Assembly: GCF_035083965.1 (NCBI RefSeq)
Contig: NC_089727.1
Coordinates: 1,059,501-1,123,500, forward strand
Direction: 5' to 3'
DNA: 64,000 bases
From: Branchiostoma lanceolatum
Taxonomy: Eukaryota; Chordata; Leptocardii; Amphioxiformes; Branchiostomatidae
The notes beneath the pieces were generated by a model. It did not search any database. It was not told the DNA's origin and worked only from the letters and a program-made list of their open reading frames with translations. Every line of letters begins with the position of its first letter. Position 1 is the first letter of the stretch. Shown one piece after another: positions 13,401-22,700 of the stretch. Position numbers and translations under genes: made by a program.

Positions 13401-15810
13401 CATATTGATTAAAGGTTTTCGACTTAATACGTAGGTTTGCCATGCAACTTTTGTATTTCTTAGCATTGCTACAACTGATATGCCGTGCCTTAGGGACTGT
13501 GAGTCGGGCGGGCTGCGGGTCCAACGGACGGAGAGTCGCGCCATCCAAGACGTGACGACGCTCAGGTGTCTCCAACCTCACCTGGACGTACAGGTGCCGC
13601 TGGACGGATCGCCTGTCCGTCTCGGTAACGGCTGTGATGATGCCAAGGTCGTCTTCGAATTCATGGAAGGTGATGTCTCTGTGTTTCGTTTTATCAGCAA
13701 ATATAAGACAGAAAGTTTTACGCGGCTCTACTTTTCCTTTGCTTGATTTTGAGGACACTGTATTACTGTGTTGTACACGAATTCCATTCTGTGCTCTGTC
13801 TTTTTGTTAGTCAATGACTTCTCGATAGATGGAAGCACTTGACTTATGCCCGTTCTATTCCCTATACAGATTTGTCTAGTTTGTCGAAGTGTACACCAGG
13901 CCAAACGCCCTCTGCCGGCTTCTATCTGCATGACAAGTGGTACACATACGCCTGCCGGGCGAGGCAGTTTCCCGACCGAGACTCCGTCACCAAGTGTCTG
14001 ACGAACAAGTCTGTGTACATGTATGGGGTAAGCTGGTAACTTACAGCCCTTTCTCACAGCAAGGGAACAACAAAATGACAGTGTTCCCTTCTTGCTTTTC
14101 TAAGTGAATGTGATAAGGTAATACCCACCTGTTATCTCAATCCTTCACAAATGTGGTAAATCTCAATGAATGAATAAATGCATATCTCTATCATACAACA
14201 TATGCTGCAGGTAGATTTTATGAGAGGCAATAAATGGCGTGTTTAGAACTCATCAGTGCATAGACAATATGAGTGGTGAGTGAGCGAGATCTCAGGTTTT
14301 GTGGTTCAAAATGATTTAATGTATACAATTTGTTACGCGTTATCTATTTTCTAATACACAACGAATTATATGAAAATCAAATTTAAAACGTCTGTACGTA
14401 CGTCTCCTTCCAGGACTCTACAGTTCGGCAGTGGTTTGACTACTTGACCAGTTACCTGGGACTGACCCGTGTGATGCTGCTGCCCGGCATGGAGAACTGT
14501 TACATCGGTCCGTGCGCCTCGCACCGCAACAGCACCAACACACATCTGCACATGATGTTCCACAACTTCCCCATCTACGGAAACCCTTTCAAGTCAGTTG
14601 GTGCAGTGTTCTTCATATGATATCTGTATCTGTGTCGGTAACGGTCTAGCCCGTGTAACCTCCCTGGGTTTAACTCACCAGCTTCGAATATAGTTTTCTT
14701 GTGTCAGCCTCCTCTAGCAGGCTGGACTCCCTCTGGAGGAGGGTGCCTTGTCTACGGAAACGAATTCAACTCCGTAGATGTGATGCGGTGTTTTTTTCCT
14801 ATCTGGGCTGTTCCGTGTTTCGTCGCTTCCATGGTAAATATTACTAGTGTCTCCGGCTTCGGGGTCCACAGAATCAAGGAGGCGGTTGCTTCTATGTACT
14901 GCAATAAAAGACAGATGGCAAAATATCTAGAATCAAGTTTCAGAGTACAAAACACCTCCTGATTTCAACTCTTTATAACACTCATGGCAGAATATGGGAT
15001 TAGCGGTCTAAGAGAGGATGTGCTTTTATCAGTCAATATTTGATTTTAAGTCCATATTCTTTCTATTTGACCCCCGAAGGTACCACCGGATGATCTACAT
15101 CACCGATGAGCTGGACCGGCTTCAGGGCGGACCGGATGTCGTAGTCGTCATCACCATCTGGTTTCACTTCCTCATGGAGCCGGTTCACATCTACCGGAAA
15201 CGCATCGTAGCCATCCGCGATGCCATTCTAAGACTCCAACAGGTAAGATACATTTTAACCGTGTTTTTTTGGGGAAAAATAATACTCCATGGTTTGGGCT
15301 TGTCAGTCTAAGTGTGCTTCTGCGCTGCAGTTTCTGTATGCTCTGCCAGAGGGCGAGGTGAAGTTTCCGTATGTTCTGCAAGAGGGCGAGGTGCAGTTTC
15401 CGTATGTTCTACCAGAGGGCGAGGTGCAGTTTCCGTATGTTCTGCAAGAAGGCGAGGTGCAGTTTTCCTATGTTAGGGGGAGTGAAGTCAGCTATCTCTA
15501 ATTGTCTTTTTTTTTTTTCATGTTTCCCCACAAGCGACAGCCGGAAACCCTAGTGTTGATCAAGTCCGGCAACATGGCGTTCAGCTCTCTGTGGGCGCCG
15601 ACTCACGTGGGTAACTACCTCATGGCGGACGACTGGATGTCCCAGGACCTGGACAGGGTCCAGCGGGAGGTGTTCTCCCCCACCCGAGCCGTGTTCCTGG
15701 ACGTGTGGGGCATGACGGCGTGCCACCGCGTCAAGCACGACATCCACCCTCCAGGCGTCATCGTCGCTGCGGAAGTTCGGCTCATGTTAGCCTACATATG
15801 CCCTACGTAA
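6845..15810 (+). CDS. NXPE-family protein with signal anchor, Ser/Thr-rich stalk, R-type-lectin-like insert and PC-esterase domain, 11 exons
   Basis: Exons: 6845-6931, 8776-10303, 10670-10840, 11814-12027, 12379-12449, 12899-13118, 13494-13669, 13870-14027, 14414-14592, 15080-15242, 15535-15810. Phases all agree and the sum is 3243 nt, or 1080 aa. Residues 1-29 form a basic start plus hydrophobic anchor, predicting type II Golgi topology. Residues 30 to about 480 are a low-complexity Ser/Thr/Pro/Val stalk from one 1.5-kb exon. Residues about 485-690 match the NXPE/filamin-like region (DHANGTYTVRF; CNFSHAT...WYCKKP). Residues 691-822 look like an R-type lectin domain. Residues 824-1080 are the PC-esterase domain with GDST (Ser877), and Asp1045 and His1060 in DVWGMT...IHP. 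Human NXPE members are usually about half this length. Some are linked to sialic-acid O-acetylation, so glycan O-acyl chemistry in the secretory pathway is an inference. Confidence 0.9.
6932..8775. other. NXPE intron 1 (1.84 kb)
   Basis: It separates the signal-anchor exon from the long stalk exon, phase 0. Several small open frames are present (for example 8212-8637) but none has family resemblance or splice context. A run of ten G residues is at 8218-8227. No mobile element could be delimited. Confidence 0.6.
10382..10480. repeat. (GT)n(GC)n(GT)n microsatellite in NXPE intron 2
   Basis: A GT tract, a pure GCGCGC block near 10438-10456 and a second GT tract follow exon 2 by about 80 bp. Alternating purine-pyrimidine sequence of this kind favours Z-DNA. 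Confidence 0.95.
11345..11430 (+). repeat. Duplicate of the sequence just upstream of NXPE exon 4
   Basis: About 80 bp here (GATGCTTGGCGCGTAATTTG onward to TCTACCTTTCCACACG) are repeated at 11728-11806, directly before the exon 4 acceptor at 11813. The copy carries the pyrimidine tract region but not the terminal CAG. It is one of many splice-edge duplications in the window. Confidence 0.85.
15331..15477 (+). repeat. 33-bp in-frame tandem repeat in NXPE intron 10
   Basis: Four 33-bp units (15331, 15364, 15397, 15430) plus a partial one encode FPYVLQEGEVQ-like 11-residue repeats without a stop. The array is preceded by a good acceptor, CTTCTGCGCTGCAG. Every unit contains GAG followed by GTGAAG or GTGCAG, a possible donor. 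Flanking exons 10 and 11 meet in phase 0, so use of any of these sites would keep the frame. It could be a variable cassette exon, or simply a minisatellite. Confidence 0.8.
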
Positions 15811-15836
15811 CGTAACGTAACGTAACGTAACGTAAC
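15806..15836 (+). repeat. (CGTAA)n pentanucleotide containing the NXPE stop codon
   Basis: Six CGTAA units begin at the last coding codon. The TAA of the first unit (15808-15810) is the stop codon of the NXPE gene. Confidence 0.9.
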
Positions 15837-16721
15837 TTTAATGCAATGACAGGTTTATGGTTTTATGCTATGTACGCTTAGTCAGGGAAACTGCCGATGC
15901 AATGGCCTAGTTGGCAGAGTGTTCGCCATGCACACGGTAGGGTCATACCAAAGACTCCAAAAATGGTACATACTGCTTTCTCTGCTTAGCACTCAGCATT
16001 TGGAATGTGAAAGTAAAACACACATCACTACCAGCGGACTAGCCCCCTGTTGTAGTGACTTGCACAACAGCATGTGTGGCCCAAGGGCTACAAAACTGGA
16101 GTTGGGCGCCACCGTTATGCGTCTAATCAAGACGTCTGGGATACTATAACACTTAGGTTGGGTTTACACACGCGTTTGAGTAGCCTAGGGTTCTTCTCGA
16201 CTGTTCAAGAAGAACCCCAGGCTTCTCAAGTAGCGTTTTCTAGTTGGAAAACTCCACTTGAGCAAACCAAACTCCTGTTGAAGATATTCTTGAGAAAACC
16301 TCGATAACATCGTTTACTTTCGTTGATGTTGAAGTCTAAGTTCTTAAGAATATACGACGGAATGGCAGTTGGCATCACTAGTTAGATCTGAATAAAGTAT
16401 CTGCTTCTGTGAAAATCCAACGACATTATTGCCTATTTTACAATTAAAGCCTTGTCTCTGGAAGTATGAATGTATCGTTCATTTGCCATGTTACAACTGT
16501 TATGAATGTCAGTTTATTGTTAACATTTTATTACGTAACGTCAATACCATATATATATATATCAGTTTCCGTCAAGAAGTAATGAATTCTGCATCCCGGC
16601 TCTTGGACAGCCTAAAAACAATCAACACCTTACTGGCATTGTGCCAAGACGTTCGTCTAACTCTAACAGGTTTTGATCCTACCACTAAGTGTAATTAGTC
16701 ACCAGGTAACAAACAGGCAAG
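15811..16721 (+). other. NXPE 3' region and intergenic spacer
   Basis: An AATAAA at 16391-16396 is a candidate poly(A) signal for the NXPE gene. A tRNA-like SINE head is at about 15890-16140. A short inverted repeat, with GGGTTCTTCTCGACTG at about 16188 and its near complement about 15 bp later, lies near 16200. No coding exon is supported. The next gene starts at 16722. Confidence 0.5.
15890..16140 (+). mobile_element. tRNA-derived SINE-like copy
   Basis: TGGCCTAGTTGG at 15903-15914 is a perfect RNA polymerase III A box (TRGCNNAGYNGG). The following sequence (TACTGCTTTCTCTGCTTAGC, then GTGTGGCCCAAGGGCTA) recurs at about 61740-61800 and partly at 20930-21030, so the body belongs to a dispersed family. 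A clean B box was not found here. Confidence 0.5.
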
Positions 16722-19700
16722 ATGGCGACGTCGTCAGGTCGGCTGGGGGCCAGGATATCGCTCGTTCTGTTCGGAGTGCTGTTGGGGTTGTTCCTGTCCT
16801 CATTTCTCGATACCAGCGGCCTTGTACGCACTCCGCGCGAGGATCGGCAGGTTGTGAAACTGTCTCAGTTCAGTAGTGACTGCAAAGTACCAGGAGACCG
16901 TGTGAAGAGCCAACAGGGGTCCAGAGGCGAGCTCCCTGCCCGAGACAACATACTGCCCAGGTCATATGGGAGACAACAACAACCCACATCTCAGACAAGG
17001 CATTGTATCTATTTTTGCACTAAATGAGACTTTTACTTAGAAGAAAAAAAACCCTGCCACCAATGTTGTACATTGTCCTTTAGTTCGATCTCCGTCATGT
17101 TGGACAGTAATGTCAGTTTTGTATTGGGGTGGCTTTAGATTTTGACTATAGGAGAAGATTAAAGACGATTAGTTCTCTCATTTTCAGACTTAATCCAAAA
17201 TCTTTGCAGCTACCTTTCTGAGGTTTCGTCATTGGAGATCGAGAGGAGAGATACAATTAGCAGTTCACAACGTGGATATGTCTAGATTCTAGGTGACCTA
17301 GGTAGTCCTTGAACTTTGAAGCACACTCGGGGCGTGCAGCATGTGTAATCAGCAGGGGTGGACTTGTTCGACACGGGCCTTGGTATGAGGTCATTTAAGG
17401 TGAGGGCAGAACAAAGGCTGTGGTTAATCAATGACGTAATATCCAAGCAGATGTTAGGACAAAAGCTGTAATGTATTGTGAATACCTCGCTTTTTTTCCC
17501 TAAAGATTGTAGCCCACTGGAACAGCAGTTATGTTTTCTGCTTACAAGTCAGCATGTTCCTCTTGAATGTATGGTTTGCAGGTCATTAACAAAAGGAGGG
17601 AAACCGAGAAAGATCTTCATCGACTGCGGGGCGAACGCAGCCTTCAGTGTTCGGGTAAGTGTGCACAGTAAGTCAGCTGCTGTCATGATAAACCGTGTAA
17701 AATAGCATTATCACTTCGGAGTAGAGATATAATGCAAAGATGTTGATGTCCGTAATATGATGATCAAAATGCCTACTGTTTTAATTACGCTCAATGGCGG
17801 AGGTTTGACGGCTGATTATAGTTTTAGTCTATATGTCTCAGCTCAGACAATGGCATCTTGTTTCAGTAAGTGCCGTTGTTTTGCATCTCTGTGTTCTTCT
17901 GGAAATAACTAAAAAAACGACTTTTGCATAGAAATTGGTCTTGCCCCTCAAATATAGAGATTGTTGGCCCTCAAGCGCCTTTTGGGGGCTGCAGAATGGA
18001 ACAGCACGATGGTTAACAGTTTTAAGATATGTAATGAAAACTGCAGACAAGCGGTAAGTCTTCAATTCAAAACCCAGGGAAGGACAACGCTCCACAGAAA
18101 CCCAGGGAAGACATCCCTACACAGAAAATCCAGGGGGGGGGGGTGAAACACCCCTGTCAAAAAAGTCATAGGGAGCACAGCCTAGCCAAAAAGCCAGTGG
18201 GCATGACGCCTGCAACAATATGTAACTGTGTATATCTGTCGAATTGTTAACATGTAATGTAAATGTGTTGTTATGTTGTGTACTTTTGTATGTTCGAATA
18301 AAAATGTGAAGAAAAAAAGTTCACAAGGGATATTAAAAAGAATGAAACATACTATGATTGACAGCTGTGTTGTGTCCTAGCTGTTCAGGGAGACCTATCC
18401 TGGCGGCCAGGACTACGTCATCCACTCGTTCGAGCTGGACCAGAGACTGATCCCGTACTTCTCGCCCTACTCCAACCACGTGCTGCACTGCCCGGTAGCT
18501 GCGGGGGACAGGAACGGTACGTATTCTCGCCTTACTCCAACCACGTGCTGCACTGCCCGGTAGCTGCGGGGGACAGAAACGGTACGTATTCTCGCCTTAC
18601 TCCAGCCACGTGCTGCACTGCCCGGTAGCTGCGGGAGACAGGAACGGTACGTATTCTCGCCTTACTCCAACCACGTGCTGCACTGCCCCGTAGCTGCGGG
18701 GGACAGGAACGGTACGTATTCTCGCCTTACTCCAACCACGTGCTGCACTGCCCGGTAGCTGCGGGGGACAGGAACGGTACGTATTCTCGCCCTACTCCAA
18801 CCACGTGCTGCACTGCCCCGTAGCTGCGGGGGACAGGAACGGTACGTATTCTCGCCCTACTCCAACCACGTGCTGCACTGTCCGGTAGCTGCGGGGGACA
18901 GGAACGGTACGTATTCTCGCCTTACTCCAACCACGTGCTGCACTGCCCGGTAGCTGCGGGGGACAGGAACGGTACGTATTCTCGCCTTACTCCAACCACG
19001 TGCTGCACTGTCCAGTAGCTGCGGGGGACAGGAACGGTACGTATTCTCGCCTTACTCCAACCACGTGCTGCACTGTCCAGTAGCTGCGGGGGACAGGAAC
19101 GGTACGTATTCTCGCCTTACTCCAACCACGTGCTGCACTGCCCGGTAGCTGCGGGGGACAGGAACGGTACGTATTCTCGCCTTACTCCAACCACGTGCTG
19201 CACTGTCCAGTAGCTGCGGGGGACAGGAACGGTACGTATTCTCGCCCTACTCCAACCACGTGCTGCACTGTCCGGTAGCTGCGGGGGACAGGGACGGTAC
19301 GTCTTCTCGCCCTACTCCAACCACGTGCTGCACTGTCCCGTAGCTGCGGGGGACAGGAACGGTACGTATTCTCGCCTTACTCCAACCACGTGCTGCACTG
19401 CCCGGTAGCTGCGGGGGACAGGGACGGTACGTATTCTCGCCCTACTCCAACCACGTGCTGCACTGTCCAGTAGCTGCGGGGGACAGGGACGGCACGTCTT
19501 CTCGCCCTACTCCAACCACGTGCTGCACTGCCCGGTAGCTGCGGGGGACAGGGACGGTACGTCTTCTCGCCCTACTCCAACCACGTGCTGCACTGCCCGG
19601 TAGCTGCGGGAGACAGGAACGGTACGTATTCTCGCCTTACTCCAACCACGTGCTGCACTGTCCGGTAGCTGCGGGGGACAGGAACGGTACGTCTTCTCGC

Positions 19701-22700
19701 CTTACTCCAACCACGTGCTGCACTGTCCGGTAGCTGCGGGGGACAGGAACGGTACGTATTCTCGCCTTACTCCAACCACGTGCTGCACTGCCCGGTAGCT
19801 GCGGGGGACAGGAACGGTACGTATTCTCGCCTTACTCCAACCACGTGCTGCACTGCCCGGTAGCTGCGGGGGACAGGAACGGTACGTATTCTCGCCTTAC
19901 TCCAACCACGTGCTGCACTGCCCGGTAGCTGCGGGGGACAGGAACGGTACGTATTCTCGCCTTACTCCAACCACGTGCTGCACTGTCCAGTAGCTGCGGG
20001 AGACAGGAACGGTACGTATTCTCGCCCTACTCCAACCACGTCCTGCACTGCCCGGTAGCTGCGGGGGGCAGGAACGGTACGTGTTCTCGCCTTACTCCAA
20101 CCACGTACTGCACTGTCCTGTAGCTGCGGGGGACAGGAACGGTACGTATTCTCGCCCTACTCCAACCACGTGCTGCACTGCCCGGTAGCTGCGGGGGACA
20201 GGGACGGTACGTATTCTCGCCCTACTCCAACCACGTGCTGCACTGCCCGGTAGCTGCGGGGGACAGGAACGGTACGTATTCTCGCCTTACTCCAACCACG
20301 TGCTGCACTGCCCGGTAGCTGCGGGGGACAGGAACGGTACGTATTCTCGCCCTACTCCAACCACGTGCTGCACTGCCCCGTAGCTGCAGGGGACAGGGAC
20401 GGTACGTATTCTCGCCCTACTCCAACCACGTGCTGCACTGCCCCGTAGCTGCAGGGGACAGGGACGGTACGTATTCTCGCCCTACTCCAACCACGTGCTG
20501 CACTGCCCGGTAGCTGCGGGGGACAGGAACGGTACGTATTCTCGCCCTACTCCAACCACGTGCTGCACTGCCCGGTAGCTGCGGGGGACAGGAACGGTAC
20601 GTATTCTCGCCCTACTCCAACCACGTGCTGCACTGCCCGGTAGCTGCGGGGGACAGGGACGGTACGTCTTCTCGCCCTACTCCAACCACGTGCTGCACTG
20701 CCCGGTAGCTGCAGGGGACAGGGATGGTACGTCCTGTGATTTACATTGGAAAAACTTTCTGCAACAATTTACATTGTACAAACTGGCCCAATACAACTTT
20801 CATAAACCGGTGCAACAGTCTAATGCGAAGAGCGTCTATGAAGCTTAGAGCGTTTACGTTGAGCGTGGAGCGTTTTGCTTTTGAAAGGTCGGGGGCTCAA
20901 ACTCCGGACATGCCATACCAAATACTTAATCAAAGGTACATACTCGTGCTGCCTTTTCTCTGCTTATGACATCCAGCACTTATGTGGACGAATATTGGAG
21001 CTGAATACATACCACTGCCAGTGGACTAGTATACTATCGTCTTGCAATTTAAAATTTCATGCTCTGTTTTCCTTTGTTTTGCTAAGATAAGTTAAGTTCG
21101 TGTGGCCTTTATTTCGAAGGCGAAAATGGAGTGTTCGCGGTGGTTTTAAGTTCATGGCAGCGCTATAGTAACATACTGCTACAGTATTGGACAAAAATGT
21201 TTGTGGTGGCTTTAAGTTCGGGGTGAAACGGTTGTTGCGAAAACCGTGAACATAAAACCACAGCGAACATTTCTGCATTTACAGTATCACGGAAACATAC
21301 GTAATTCCCCCACCCGTCCTTGCGCAGGAAACATCACTGTGTACGGAGAGTCCGTGTGGAGACCGGACAAGGGCCGGGTGTTCGACCTGGACATGCAGTG
21401 GGGCGGGGGCGTGGTGTACGCCGACGAGACCGAGACCAGGAGCGAGAGCTACGGCAGGCGGTTCGGACTCAAGACTGTCGTGCCGATGTTAGACCTGTCC
21501 TCGTGGATACAAGAGAATACAGGTGCGTTTTTTAAAATCATTATCATTCAAAGAAGACATCAAATAATATAAATGAATGGACATTTTGAAAAATAAAATG
21601 TTTTAGAGGACGCTCAAATGAGTGAAAGAAAACATGTGCATACATGACAAAAGCCTACTACATGTAGTAGTTTAAATGTAAGTCTAAACCCACTCCTAGA
21701 AGAAAAAAAAAGAAAAAGGACACAGGACACAAAAAGTGCGTTTAGTACACGCTACAATTATTTTTAGAAAAGGGAAGGTTACGCCGGCCGCGGGCTTTCG
21801 GAAGCTGTCCTTATGGATACAAGAGAAGGCACACTTTCTGTCAGAAAAGCAAAATTTATGACAGGCCATTTGACGCCAAGACCGTCGTCCCGATACCTTT
21901 ACAAGAGAATCATACTGAAGAATGTCGTTTTTTTAGTCGTTCACGGCATGTAACAGTAGCTGATAACCAGCCAGCCAGGCAACAGAAATTGCAGTGTATA
22001 AAAAAGCTAACGTTTGGTTTGGTACACTTCAAAATGACGGTCCTTGGTTTCTTCCCTTGTCGTTCTCCATACATTTCCCATAGCCCTCCTTATCAAAACC
22101 TCTTTTTTCTACATTATGTCTTCAATTCTGTCCTTCCTAATAAAATTCCCACTAGTGTTATATTTTTATTTCTCATCTAGCAATCGAAGATCACGTCATC
22201 TTCAAGATCGACGTGGAGGGATCCGAGTACGAGATTGTGGAGAAGATGCTGAAGGACGGGACCTTCAAATGGATAGACAAGTATGAACTGACAACCACTC
22301 TATGCAGTCAGTGCAACAGAAGTTATGTCTTTTCTAAAGGCTTTGGCAAATCCCTTTTTTTCTAGGTCTCGTCTGATCTCTCAATAAGGAGATAAGTCGT
22401 TTAACTAAGATGTGGTCACCATTGTCAAATGACTATTTTGTCCTAAGATTTTTAGCAAGGCTATGACAGATCTAGAACCGACCGTCGAGAAGAAACTATA
22501 CAGAAAACTTTTGTGGTCTTAAAACTGTTAGACTTCGTACGACACACCCACGAATGTCCCAATAATGCCCTTAATCTAAACTAGACGCACTACGGCAAGT
22601 GTGACAGGGGCCTAATCACCATATCTTAAGCCCCCCTCACTGGATCCGCGGCACGCTGGCGGCGTCGCTGCGTCCTAGACTGAATTTGTGTTACCCTTGA

